Translations under genes and position numbers: made by a program
The notes under the pieces: generated by a model
Seen by the model: only the letters and a program-made list of their open reading frames with translations
Database searches by the model: none
Told to the model about the DNA's origin: nothing
Shown: positions 54,232-63,136 of the stretch, piece after piece
How the letters are laid out: the number at the start of each line of letters is the position of its first letter
Numbering within the stretch: the first letter of the stretch is position 1
Source: Methanolobus sp. ZRKC5
GTDB taxonomy: Archaea > Halobacteriota > Methanosarcinia > Methanosarcinales > Methanosarcinaceae
Direction of reading: 5' to 3'
Length of the DNA: 64,000 nt
Assembly (NCBI RefSeq): GCF_038446525.1
Contig: NZ_CP151792.1
Location: 248,001 to 312,000, forward strand

Positions 54232-54912
54232 CTATAATTTTTCTATAATCTCCTCGGTCAATTCCTTGCTGTCAAGGCCTTTGAGCTGAGCAACTTTCTC
54301 TATGGCATCTGCATAGCCACTATAATATGAATCTTTGAGTTTTTCTTCCATATCTTCTATTTTGTTACGTGTCTCGCTGATGATATGGGAATACTCTTTA
54401 ATCTTGTCCTCATAATTATTCTTGATAACTTCAGCGTCATGTTGATCGAGAGATTTGTCTTCATCACGCCGCTTCATCCTTTCATCAACATCTTTTTTGA
54501 TACCGAAAACTCCAATCAGGCCTGTCCAGCCTGCACCGAATGCGACAGCTTCGAGCATACTGTTGGCCAGTATGCTTGCGATCATACCTCCGACAAAGAG
54601 GTATAGTATGATCCCAAGATATCGAAAGAACCATTTTTCCTTATTCAGTTCGTTCTCCTTCCTGACAATCTCCTGCCAGAGTCGGTCTTTATCACCATTA
54701 TCAGTTGTTTCCTTAAGCAGTTCCCTGACAGACTCTGTCTGGTCCTGAAGCTCCAGTATACGAGCTGTATTCCCCATTAGTTTGTCCCAGCTACCAAGAT
54801 AGACTATTATTCCGGCACCTGTAACCCCTAAAAGAAAGAAGAAGACACCTACGGATATGTTATTCGGCCACCATATTGGCATTTCCAGTACACTTGTGAC
54901 ATTTACATCCAT
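54232..54912 (-). CDS. hypothetical membrane protein with coiled coils
   Basis: 226 residues. One hydrophobic segment at ~20-40 (GVFFFLLGVTGAGIIVYLG), a charged coiled-coil stretch (~55-95), two further hydrophobic segments at ~98-140 ('YLGIILYLFVGGMIASILANSMLEAVAFGAGWTGLIGVFGI'), then a long charged C-terminal coiled coil (~145-226). No family recognised. Topology and coils suggest a membrane-anchored scaffold or stress-type protein. Ends in TAG. Confidence 0.65.
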   Translation of the reverse strand: MDVNVTSVLEMPIWWPNNISVGVFFFLLGVTGAGIIVYLGSWDKLMGNTARILELQDQTESVRELLKETTDNGDKDRLWQEIVRKENELNKEKWFFRYLGIILYLFVGGMIASILANSMLEAVAFGAGWTGLIGVFGIKKDVDERMKRRDEDKSLDQHDAEVIKNNYEDKIKEYSHIISETRNKIEDMEEKLKDSYYSGYADAIEKVAQLKGLDSKELTEEIIEKL

Positions 54913-55093
54913 TCAATATCCCCACCAAGGTCATCAGGAACTATCATCCTGATATCAAATAATCCCCCTATGAATACTAATGATATAGACCCTGATTATA
55001 AATTATAAGATATGATCTGACAGCCGCCCCACGTAGCTGATTGTAAAACTATATATGCAGAGTTTTGAGCCTATGATATAAATCTGTTTCCTG

Positions 55094-55150
55094 CCCACCG
55101 GTTCTATGTATCATAAAAGGAGGAGGATAGAAACTAAAGTCATTGAGTGA
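55094..55150 (+). pseudogene. possible decayed fragment of a Dph6-domain C-terminus
   Basis: The plus strand reads PTGSMYHKRRRIETKVIE then TGA. The fusion protein ending at 53956 contains DGPMYHKKIEIREMEVIERD, so the order MYHK..IE..VIE is shared. No further similarity extends upstream. It may be the tail of a lost paralogue or a small duplication; the match is short. Confidence 0.3.
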
Positions 55151-55161
55151 AATGATATCCT

Positions 55162-56496
55162 TCACATCTCTCTATTATCAATAACTCTCTTACTCTTTTT
55201 TTCACTGCGTGGCAATGCTCCAATCCCAACACATTCCACATCAACGCTGATGCCTATGAAATCCTGAAATGCTTTGTTCATTTGTTTTGCTTTTTTCCTG
55301 TTGATTTCCGGGTTATCTGCATTATCGACCTCAACCCTGAAGAGCATGGTATCCCGGCCAGCATCCCTTTCAAGGACTATCTGGTATTCACTGCTCACAC
55401 CTTCCACCCTGTGAACCACATCCTCTATCTGTCCGGGGTAGACATTCACACCTTTTATCTTGATGCGGTCATCAGTGCGTCCAAGCAGGCGGTCTATGCG
55501 TGGGAAAGGACTTCCACATTCACATGGTTCAGGTATGATACGTGTGAGGTCTCTTGTCCTGTAACGTATAAGCGGAGCTCCTTCCTTGGTCAACGTAGTT
55601 ATGACAAGCTCACCAAGAGTACCGTCTGGAAGGCTCTCTCCTGTAACAGGGTCTATTATTTCAAAGAGCAGGTGGTCTGACCAGTAATGAAGACCATCAT
55701 GCTGTGAGCAATCAAGGGCAATGCCAGGTCCGTATATCTCAGTTAGACCGAAGATATCGAAAGTCTCGATACCAAGCTCGTCTTCGATACGTGCTCTCAT
55801 CTTAGGACTCCAGCGCTCAGAACCAATAATCCCAACCTTCAATTTGATACTGTCCTTCAGATCCCTTTTACTAATCTCCTCTGCAAGCAGGAGAGCATAC
55901 GAGGAAGTACTGCCAAGGACTGTGGATTTCAGGTCAACCATCATCTGAAGTTGTTTTTCCGTATTTCCCGGACCCATGGGTACTGCCATGGCTCCCAGAA
56001 GCTCTGCACCTGCCTGGAAACCTATACCTGCAGTCCACATGCCGTATCCGGGTGTTATCTGTATCCTGTCAGTATTCGTAAGCCCTGCCATCTGGTAGCA
56101 GCGCATCATCATCTCTGCCCATACATCCACATCTCTTTTGGTATACGGGATTATAACAGGGCTTCCGGTTGTACCGGAAGATGAATGTATCCTCACAATC
56201 TCTTCATCCGGTACAGCCTGAAGACCCAGAGGATAGGCATCTCTTAGCTCTTCTTTTGTAGTTAATGGGAGCTTGCTGATATCTTCCAGAGACCTTATAT
56301 CAGTGGTATCAACACTTTCTTCCTTGAATTTTTTCTGGTAGAAAGAGCTGCCCTTTGCAACCCTTTGAAGAAGCTGTCTTAGCTTGGTCGTTCTTTCTTC
56401 ATCGGATAGACCGGAATGTGTGCAACAATTCTCACTTTCACATTCACTTACATGAACCACTTTCTTTGAACCATCAATTACATGATTATCACACAT
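55162..56496 (-). CDS. paaK: phenylacetate-CoA ligase family protein
   Basis: An AMP-forming aryl-acid CoA ligase (444 residues). ATP/AMP motif 'IHSSSGTTGSPVIIPYT', 'GLTEIYGPGIALDC', 'RYRTRDLTRI' and the C-terminal 'RIKIKGVNVYPGQIEDVV' are intact; the Cys-rich N-terminus (CESENCCTHSG) is unusual. Together with iorAB it can interconvert arylacetates, aryl-acyl-CoAs and arylpyruvates, a route methanogens use to make aromatic amino acids from arylacetates. It lies 17 bases downstream of iorB. Confidence 0.9.
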   Translation of the reverse strand: MCDNHVIDGSKKVVHVSECESENCCTHSGLSDEERTTKLRQLLQRVAKGSSFYQKKFKEESVDTTDIRSLEDISKLPLTTKEELRDAYPLGLQAVPDEEIVRIHSSSGTTGSPVIIPYTKRDVDVWAEMMMRCYQMAGLTNTDRIQITPGYGMWTAGIGFQAGAELLGAMAVPMGPGNTEKQLQMMVDLKSTVLGSTSSYALLLAEEISKRDLKDSIKLKVGIIGSERWSPKMRARIEDELGIETFDIFGLTEIYGPGIALDCSQHDGLHYWSDHLLFEIIDPVTGESLPDGTLGELVITTLTKEGAPLIRYRTRDLTRIIPEPCECGSPFPRIDRLLGRTDDRIKIKGVNVYPGQIEDVVHRVEGVSSEYQIVLERDAGRDTMLFRVEVDNADNPEINRKKAKQMNKAFQDFIGISVDVECVGIGALPRSEKKSKRVIDNREM

Positions 56497-56513
56497 TCAT
56501 CTCACTCCTGCCA

Positions 56514-57119
56514 TCATTGATCCTTAGAGGCATCGTTTGTTTTTGAAACACTTTCAATTGCCATATCATAGGCCCTGCGATTGACATCCCTATATTTTTC
56601 CGGAATCATCTTTTCAAGCACATTCCACAGATATTCCACTGAGAAAGGTAAAAGACCGGCACCTGCAGCAGCCGCAATCATAGATACATTAGCTGCCCTG
56701 TATGTTCCTGCATCTTTTGCAAGACCGGTGAAATCAGCAGATATTATCTCCGGACAATTGCTCTTCAAAAACTCGAGCATCTGGTCTGGATCATATACTT
56801 CATTACCCTGGGTCGATGGTATTATTGCATGCTCATTAACCACAATGCTAGCACCTTTGCGTAAAAAACGAAGGTTACGGGCGGCTTCCCCAGGCTCAAG
56901 CCCTATCAGCAAATCTGCGTTTCCCTGCGGGATAAGCGAACCACATACATCGTCCCCAATCCTCACATGACTTGTAACTGACCCTTCTCTCTGGGCCATA
57001 CCTATTGTTTCAGCTGTAGCTACATGTAAACCGGCATTCATGGCAGCGGTGGCAAGTAAACGAGAGGCTAGTACGACACCCTGACCACCTACACCTGCAA
57101 TAAGAATATCGAATTTCAT
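56514..57119 (-). CDS. iorB: indolepyruvate ferredoxin oxidoreductase, beta subunit
   Basis: About 201 residues from ATG 57119 (MKFDILIAGVGGQGVVLASRLLA), whose first bases overlap the iorA stop (ATGA); an upstream in-frame start at 57179 would lie inside iorA and is not needed. It is the gamma/beta-type domain of 2-oxoacid:ferredoxin oxidoreductases ('GVGGQGV', 'GSVTSHVRIG', 'LIGLEPGEAARNL'). It acts with IorA on arylpyruvates (indole-, phenyl-, hydroxyphenylpyruvate) giving aryl-acetyl-CoA and reduced ferredoxin. Confidence 0.93.
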   Translation of the reverse strand: MKFDILIAGVGGQGVVLASRLLATAAMNAGLHVATAETIGMAQREGSVTSHVRIGDDVCGSLIPQGNADLLIGLEPGEAARNLRFLRKGASIVVNEHAIIPSTQGNEVYDPDQMLEFLKSNCPEIISADFTGLAKDAGTYRAANVSMIAAAAGAGLLPFSVEYLWNVLEKMIPEKYRDVNRRAYDMAIESVSKTNDASKDQ

Positions 57120-59005
57120 TGTAAGACCTCCTTCAGGACAATAGCATCTGACGGACATATCTCTGCACAGAGACCACATCCACTACAGGTATCCTGGATA
57201 ACAGGCAAACCCGAGGATATTGAAAATATAGCAGGGCATCCCAGCTGGGATATGCAGAGCTTGCAGCCTGTACATTTGTCCTCATCCACAAGATACTGAC
57301 CTTGTCCCTTGCAGATAGCAACACAGTTTCCTTTAAACACAACAGCAGAGGGACCTTCAAACTCCATGGCCTCAGCGGCTATATTCATGCACTCATCAAG
57401 GGAATCTATCTCTATGGTTCTGACCATGCCAACTCCGCAACTTTTGAGAACATCTGCTATGTCGATGATCTTTGCAGGAGAACCAAGAGCTGTTACACCT
57501 ATACCAGGATGGGGTTGATGTCCTGTCATGGCAGTGGTACGGTTGTCAAGAACTGCAACGGTGATGTCAGCATTATTATATACTGCACTGATAACGGCAG
57601 CGATTCCTGAGTGGAAAAAAGTAGAATCACCTATGAAGGACACCTGCTTTGCCTTCTGAGTACCTCTATATTCCTGTGTCTGGGACAGACCGGCGGCGAT
57701 ACTGATACCAGCCCCCATACAGAGACAGGTATTGACCATTTCAAGAGGTTTTGCATTTCCCAGTGTATAACAGCCAATATCACCTGAAAATATGGATTCT
57801 ACACCCTTTTGTGAACGTAATTTTGCGGCGGCTTTCTTGAACGCATAGAAAACTGTCCTGTGCATACAACCGGCACACAATGTGGGAGCTCTCACAGGCA
57901 AAGGAGGAATATCATTCTGCTCTATTGCAGGAGCTGAATGAGTAAGCGGAGAAATGTCATCATTGATACTTTCCAGTACCCTGTTCATACCATCGATGAC
58001 AACATCAACATCATACTCCCCACTGACAGGGAAAGAACCGTCTTTCTTTCCATGTATATTCACGTTAAGATGATATTTGCCTGCCAATTGCAGGAACTGC
58101 TCCTCAAGATACGGGTCCAGTTCCTCGACAACTATCAGGTCTGTGATATCTTTGAGGAATTCAAGGGCTGCCTTTTCAGGGAAAGGATACACAGTTCCTG
58201 CCTTGAATACTGAAAATGTACCAGGATAATTCCTTATGGCTTCCTTTGCGTAAAGATATGAAACACCCGAAGCTGCAATTCCTATTTTGCTGCTGCCCTT
58301 TGATATTGAGTTAAAAGATTCATCTGCGAAGTATTCTGAAAAACGGTATGACATAGTTATTTGAAGCTCTTCCAGCAGAGGATGTCTCTGTGCCGTTAGT
58401 TTTGGGAAAATGGTCCATCTTGTGTCTTTCACAAATCCTTCCATGTCTCTGGAAACCGGCGATAGGTCCTCGATGAGTACATCAGAACACCCGTGAGATA
58501 CACGGGTTGTGGTCCTGAGTATCACAGGAGTTTCCATCTCGTGTGATAATTTGAAAGCCAGTTTTGTCATATCATAGGCTTCCTGTGGAGTTGCAGGATC
58601 CAGTACAGGTATATTTGCAAAATGACCAAAGGCCCTGGTATCCTGTTCGGTCTGGGATGAATGTGGACCGGGATCATCTGAAACAAGAATTACAAGTGAG
58701 CCTTTAACACCTATGTAAGAAAGGCTCATAAGAGGATCAGAAGCTACGTTCAGGCCAACCTGTTTCATAGTTACCATGGCATTGGCACCTGAATATGCAG
58801 CTCCTACGGCTGTCTCAAGCGCTACTTTCTCATTAGTGGCCCATTCGGCATAGATACCATACTCTTTTGCATGAGAAGCAATGGTCTCCATAACTTCGGT
58901 AGAAGGTGTGCCTGGATAGCCGCTCGCTATCTGGACACCGGCTTTGATGGCTCCGAAAGCAATGGCTTCGTTACCCATTAATATGCGTTTACTGGTCAAT
59001 ATCAT
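57116..59005 (-). CDS. iorA: indolepyruvate ferredoxin oxidoreductase, alpha subunit
   Basis: 629 residues. The N-terminal pyrimidine-type domain has 'GNEAIAFGAIKAGVQIASGYPGTPSTE'. TPP-binding domain: 'GDIGCYTLG' and 'FIGDSTFFHSG..AVYNNADITVAVLDNRTTAMTGHQPHPG'. At the C-terminus are two ferredoxin-type sets, 'CTGCKLCISQLGCP' and 'CSGCGLCAEICP'; the first has a longer spacing to its last Cys, as in other IorA. First gene of the operon iorA-iorB-paaK, with a 312-base promoter region upstream. Confidence 0.95.
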   Translation of the reverse strand: MILTSKRILMGNEAIAFGAIKAGVQIASGYPGTPSTEVMETIASHAKEYGIYAEWATNEKVALETAVGAAYSGANAMVTMKQVGLNVASDPLMSLSYIGVKGSLVILVSDDPGPHSSQTEQDTRAFGHFANIPVLDPATPQEAYDMTKLAFKLSHEMETPVILRTTTRVSHGCSDVLIEDLSPVSRDMEGFVKDTRWTIFPKLTAQRHPLLEELQITMSYRFSEYFADESFNSISKGSSKIGIAASGVSYLYAKEAIRNYPGTFSVFKAGTVYPFPEKAALEFLKDITDLIVVEELDPYLEEQFLQLAGKYHLNVNIHGKKDGSFPVSGEYDVDVVIDGMNRVLESINDDISPLTHSAPAIEQNDIPPLPVRAPTLCAGCMHRTVFYAFKKAAAKLRSQKGVESIFSGDIGCYTLGNAKPLEMVNTCLCMGAGISIAAGLSQTQEYRGTQKAKQVSFIGDSTFFHSGIAAVISAVYNNADITVAVLDNRTTAMTGHQPHPGIGVTALGSPAKIIDIADVLKSCGVGMVRTIEIDSLDECMNIAAEAMEFEGPSAVVFKGNCVAICKGQGQYLVDEDKCTGCKLCISQLGCPAIFSISSGLPVIQDTCSGCGLCAEICPSDAIVLKEVLQ

Positions 59006-59317
59006 TCCTCTTGAATGGATAAATGGATAATATGTAAAAGAAAATCAAACAACAGATTCACATCCGGGAACGTGAAACATTGCATATATTCATACATTGA
59101 TGCTGACCTATGCACTTATTTGATGAAATATAAATGTTTTGTCACAGGTTTCAGTCATAGAAAAATCAGCTCTATAGAAATCATTTTCTATAAATTCAGT
59201 TAATCTACTACAATTTTAATACCAAGTTTCTTGTGTTTGTTGTTCCAAAAAAATAAAGTAGATGATTGTGTGTTGTCCAACTGAGGATTTCTACAAAGCC
59301 AAAAAAGGAAACTACTT
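59006..59317. other. intergenic region between iorA and a sensor-kinase gene
   Basis: 312 AT-rich bases containing the iorA promoter side, no convincing gene, and copy b of the 29-base repeat at 59273-59301. A short frame at 59015-59203 has no ribosome site and no family resemblance. Confidence 0.5.
59273..59301. repeat. solo 29-bp repeat, possible IS5-type terminal remnant (copy b)
   Basis: Core AGGATTTCTACAAAGCCA; 25 of 29 positions match the copy at 51653-51681, in the same orientation. It lies just downstream of the kinase gene ending at 59318 (read leftward). No second end or transposase is seen. Confidence 0.35.
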
Positions 59318-61183
59318 TTAGATATTGGATGGGATACTAAAACCGATCGTAGTTCCTTCACCTAATTCACTTTTTATCCAGACTTCACCATCATGCATCT
59401 CAACGAACTTTTTGACAAGGGTAAGGCCGAGGCCAGTACCTCCATATAGTCTAGTTGTCGAATAATCAACCTGTGTAAATGGCTCAAAGACTTTTTCATA
59501 CTGATTCTTTGAAATACCAATTCCTGTGTCACTAATCAGAAAAGAAACTGAATTTCCTTTGTCTTGAACATCTACTACTACAGATCCTTCATTGTCAGTA
59601 AACTTTATGGCATTGGATACAAGATTGAAAAGGACCTGTGTCAATTTAAGTTTGTCAGCTTTGATGTAGAGATCATTTGCTTCGAGACTTGTACTCAGGC
59701 AGATGTTCTTTTTTTCTGCAAGAAGGGAAACAATTGCTTCGACATCATCCAATGTTTCCCTGATACTAAATTTTTTATGCTGAAGCTCCATTTTACCGGC
59801 TTCGATCTTTGAAATATCCAGAATATCGTTTATGACGTTGAGAAGATGCTTACCACTGTTAGACACATTACTTATATACTTACTTTGTTTTTCATTGAGA
59901 CTTCCAATCCTGTTCTCAAGAAGAAAATCTGAAAAACCAATGATGGAATTAAGAGGCGTTCTCAATTCATGGTTCATATTTGCAATAAACTCGCTCTTTA
60001 TTTTATTGGCAGATTCAGCAGTATTTTTTGCATTTATTAATGCAATTTCGGCTTCTTTGCGTTTAGTCACGTCATGTAGAATACCGTTCACTGAAACAGC
60101 ATTTGCTTCTCTGTCCACTAACCACGAAACGTGATCTTCCACCCATCGTATTGTTCCATCCTTTCTTATTATGCGGTATTCTATAACGCCATTTTCCAGT
60201 ATTACCTTCATTTGTTCATATTTTGAAAGGACTTTTCCTATGTCTTCAGGGCAAATGGAACTCTCCCATGAATCCGGATTACTTAACCATTCTTCAACAG
60301 TATATCCAAAAATGTCCTCAACAGCTTGATTAATATATGTTACTGCAAAGGTTCCAGGATTCATGCAGTATACCAATTCAGAAATATTTTCAGTTAACTC
60401 ACGATATTTTTTTTCTGATTCCATCAAAGCAGCATTTACTTTTTTTCTTTCTGAAATATCTCTTATGATTGCCATATCTGCTGGTTTGCCTTTGTAATGG
60501 ATGGTAGATGCACTAATCTCAACCGGTATCTTATTTCCATCCTTTGATACGATATCGACCTCATAGCCTGATTGAATGGCTTCTCCTCTCAGTCTCTTTA
60601 CATATCTCTTTTTTACAAGATCTATATGCTCAGGTGAAATTAAATTCATTAAAGGAAGCTCATTTGCTTCATCAAACGAATAATTGGTCATATCCAGCAT
60701 TTTCTGGTTTGCATATTTAATCATGAAATCCTGGATAATAATAATTCCATCATTTCCATTTTCGACAAGGGCAGAATACTTTTCTTCCCTTTCTTTCAAT
60801 TTGATCTCCATTTTATGTTTGTAAAGGGCTATCTCTATACTGGTGAATAATTCCTTTTCTTCAAAAGGCTTGAGTATGTAACCAAAAGGTTCTGTTATCT
60901 TTGCTCGCTGCAAAGTATTGTCATCGGCATAAGCGGTAAGATACACAACTGGAATGTCAAATCGTGCATGTATCTGTTCAGCTGCTTGAATACCGTCCAT
61001 ATCCCCTTCCAGCATAACATCCATCAGCACCAAATCAGGACAAATCTCTTCCACTTTTTCGATAGCTTCTTCCCCAGACGCAACGGTAAAAGGAACTAAA
61101 TATCCGAAATCTTCCAGCCTGTTCTTCATGTCCAGAGCTGTAATAAGTTCATCCTCTACAATCAATATTTTTGATTTAGTCAT
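59318..61183 (-). CDS. REC-PAS-PAS-histidine kinase hybrid
   Basis: A soluble 621-residue sensor kinase. Receiver ~1-120 (Asp in 'LVLMDVMLEGDMDG', Lys in 'YILKPFEEKE'); PAS 1 ~135-255; PAS 2 ~265-380 with a PAC motif ('EYRIIRKDGTIRWVEDHVSW'); HisKA with phospho-His near residue 404 ('NMNHELRTPLNSIIGFSDF'); HATPase ('NLVSNAIKFTDNEG', 'DTGIGI', 'GGTGLGLTL'). It lies 18 bases downstream of the next kinase gene, so the two are likely cotranscribed, and the receiver may accept phosphate from that partner. Confidence 0.92.
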   Translation of the reverse strand: MTKSKILIVEDELITALDMKNRLEDFGYLVPFTVASGEEAIEKVEEICPDLVLMDVMLEGDMDGIQAAEQIHARFDIPVVYLTAYADDNTLQRAKITEPFGYILKPFEEKELFTSIEIALYKHKMEIKLKEREEKYSALVENGNDGIIIIQDFMIKYANQKMLDMTNYSFDEANELPLMNLISPEHIDLVKKRYVKRLRGEAIQSGYEVDIVSKDGNKIPVEISASTIHYKGKPADMAIIRDISERKKVNAALMESEKKYRELTENISELVYCMNPGTFAVTYINQAVEDIFGYTVEEWLSNPDSWESSICPEDIGKVLSKYEQMKVILENGVIEYRIIRKDGTIRWVEDHVSWLVDREANAVSVNGILHDVTKRKEAEIALINAKNTAESANKIKSEFIANMNHELRTPLNSIIGFSDFLLENRIGSLNEKQSKYISNVSNSGKHLLNVINDILDISKIEAGKMELQHKKFSIRETLDDVEAIVSLLAEKKNICLSTSLEANDLYIKADKLKLTQVLFNLVSNAIKFTDNEGSVVVDVQDKGNSVSFLISDTGIGISKNQYEKVFEPFTQVDYSTTRLYGGTGLGLTLVKKFVEMHDGEVWIKSELGEGTTIGFSIPSNI

Positions 61184-61201
61184 TTAATTCCCCTTATCCA
61201 A

Positions 61202-63070
61202 TCATTCTTTAAAGGTAATCACAAATTTTGTCCCATTGCTTCGATCAAGCTCTATATTCCCATGAATTTGTTTCACAAGTGTTGTTACCAGTTGCAAACC
61301 TAATGAATGTGAATTGCTATAATCCATGTCTTCAGGAATGCCTATCCCAATGTCGCTGACAATGAGTGTAAACATCTTATTCTCAAGATGGAATTCGATA
61401 TCTATGTCACCTTCTTCTTCTGTCTGATAAGCATACTTTAAGGAATTTGAAACAAGTTCATTGATAATCAATCCAAGAGGAATTGTTTTTTCTATACCCA
61501 TGTAAACGTCATCAACGTCCAGTTTCAGTTTGATAGCACTATTGCCTACTTTATATGTCTGGAACAGATAGGTCGCCAGATTTTTAATGTAATCACCAAC
61601 GTCTATGCTTGCCAGATCTTTTGATTGGTACAACTTCTGGTGGGCAATAGCCATTGATCTGACACGGGTCTGACTCTCCATGAAGGCAGCAATTACCTTT
61701 TCGTCAGTGAAATTCCTGGATTGAAGGTTGAGCAGACTGGAAATGACCTGGAGGTTATTTTTCACCCGGTGATGTATCTCTTTTAATAAGGTATCTTTTT
61801 TCTGAACTTCTTCTGCTTTTTTACGTTCTGTGATATCAATAAAACTCTCAATCAGGTGTATTCGCCCATCAAGATTTACAGAAGTTACATTTTTGAGGAT
61901 GGGAATCTCTTCTCCTCTTACATTTATGAGCACGTGTTCTGATTTGTTTATGGTATCTTTGAGGTCAGTGATCGGACAGCTTCCCTTCTCAGCCTTACAG
62001 ATAAAGTTGTGGCATACTTTGCCAACGATTTCCTCTTTTAAACCACCAATACTTTGAACTGCTGAAGGATTTATGTCAACGATAACATGTGTTTCTGCAT
62101 CGATAATAAGAACTCCTGTCTGGATGGATGACAGTATGGTCTTCAATTTTTCCTCGTTTTCCTGTAACGCTTTCTCTGCTTGCTTGCGTTGGATGGCTGC
62201 GCCAATTGTATCAGCCGCCGCTTTGAGAGCATCCTTTTCTACGACAAACCATTCTCTTTTATTCTTACAATCATCGAAACCAATGAATCCCCACCAATTT
62301 CCTTCCACGTGTATTGGCACTGCTGCGATGGATAATGCTTTATAGGACTTAAGGAAAGCGTGTTCAACTTCGGGTAACTCCTGAACAGATCCGGAAATCA
62401 CATCTCCAGCCCTCAAAGCTTTTACCCAGCGTTCACAACCATCATCTATGTATGATAATTTATGGGGTTCAGGGTACTCGATCTGAGAATTGATTCCAAG
62501 GCTCTCCCATTTATTGGTCTTGTATGCCCGAAGTATGCCATCTTCATCGATCATGTTTTTAAAAATGTATGCGTGATCAACATCTGTTGCCTTTCCCAAT
62601 CTCTCAAGAACTACTTGTATGGTATCATCTAAAGGGCATGGGCCCAGTAACTTTTCAGCTGCGAAACTAATTCCTTCGAGTATCGCATCGCGACTTTTAA
62701 GAGACAGTTCTGTCTTTTTTTGTTTGGTAACATCTTCCACAACACAGATGCCTCCCACCACAGCTCTGTCATTCGAAAAAACAGGGTTAGCTTCAGCTTT
62801 AATAACTGTAGTTCTATCGCTGAGGACAGATTTATACTCACCTTCAAAATATCCTGTTTCTCCTGAAAGTGTTTTTTTTACAAGCTCTATCATTTGAGGA
62901 TTTTCAGGGGACATCAGCATATTAAAACCGATTATTTTTTCTACAGCTGGTCCAATGATATTTGCAAAGCTATTATTGCAATGGGTGACAATTCCATTCA
63001 GATCATAATGGAAAATTCCTACTGGAGAATGTTCAAAGATCATACGGTGCTTGTTCTCAGAGTCCAGCAA
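61202..63070 (-). CDS. PAS-GAF-PAS sensor kinase (HisKA_2/HWE-like), C-terminal part of an amber-split gene
   Basis: 622 residues from a TTG at 63070, but the same frame is open back to the TAG at 63134-63136 and the codons between them (IIGVIATAIAVEEKRKW...) clearly continue the upstream GAF domain. PAS ~5-120, GAF ~130-285, PAS ~300-410. A HisKA_2 phosphoacceptor 'LLKEIHHRVKNNLQVISSLLNLQSR' has its His near residue 430; the HATPase has 'NELVSNSLKYA' and 'DIGIGIP'. No membrane segment. Whether this half is made on its own is unclear. Confidence 0.88.
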   Translation of the reverse strand: MLDSENKHRMIFEHSPVGIFHYDLNGIVTHCNNSFANIIGPAVEKIIGFNMLMSPENPQMIELVKKTLSGETGYFEGEYKSVLSDRTTVIKAEANPVFSNDRAVVGGICVVEDVTKQKKTELSLKSRDAILEGISFAAEKLLGPCPLDDTIQVVLERLGKATDVDHAYIFKNMIDEDGILRAYKTNKWESLGINSQIEYPEPHKLSYIDDGCERWVKALRAGDVISGSVQELPEVEHAFLKSYKALSIAAVPIHVEGNWWGFIGFDDCKNKREWFVVEKDALKAAADTIGAAIQRKQAEKALQENEEKLKTILSSIQTGVLIIDAETHVIVDINPSAVQSIGGLKEEIVGKVCHNFICKAEKGSCPITDLKDTINKSEHVLINVRGEEIPILKNVTSVNLDGRIHLIESFIDITERKKAEEVQKKDTLLKEIHHRVKNNLQVISSLLNLQSRNFTDEKVIAAFMESQTRVRSMAIAHQKLYQSKDLASIDVGDYIKNLATYLFQTYKVGNSAIKLKLDVDDVYMGIEKTIPLGLIINELVSNSLKYAYQTEEEGDIDIEFHLENKMFTLIVSDIGIGIPEDMDYSNSHSLGLQLVTTLVKQIHGNIELDRSNGTKFVITFKE

Positions 63071-63133
63071 TGCCTCTTGAACCCACTTACGTTTTTCCTC
63101 TACAGCTATTGCCGTAGCAATGACCCCTATAAT

Positions 63134-63136
63134 CTA
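63134..63136 (-). other. in-frame amber (TAG) codon inside a GAF domain
   Basis: Upstream frame ends ...FIPSKEDR, then TAG, then IIGVIATAIAVEEKRK in the same frame. The position usually holds Glu (GAG), one base from TAG. It could be a nonsense mutation or, less likely because TAG is a common stop in this window, a read-through or pyrrolysine codon. Confidence 0.85.

Noticed and set aside
59015-59203. Small 62-codon frame upstream of iorA
   Set aside because: Its codon use and composition look like AT-rich intergenic DNA, and there is no ribosome site.
63134-63136. Firm call of pyrrolysine at the amber codon
   Set aside because: TAG is used as a normal stop by at least eight genes here, and no pyl genes are in the window, so only a possibility is stated.
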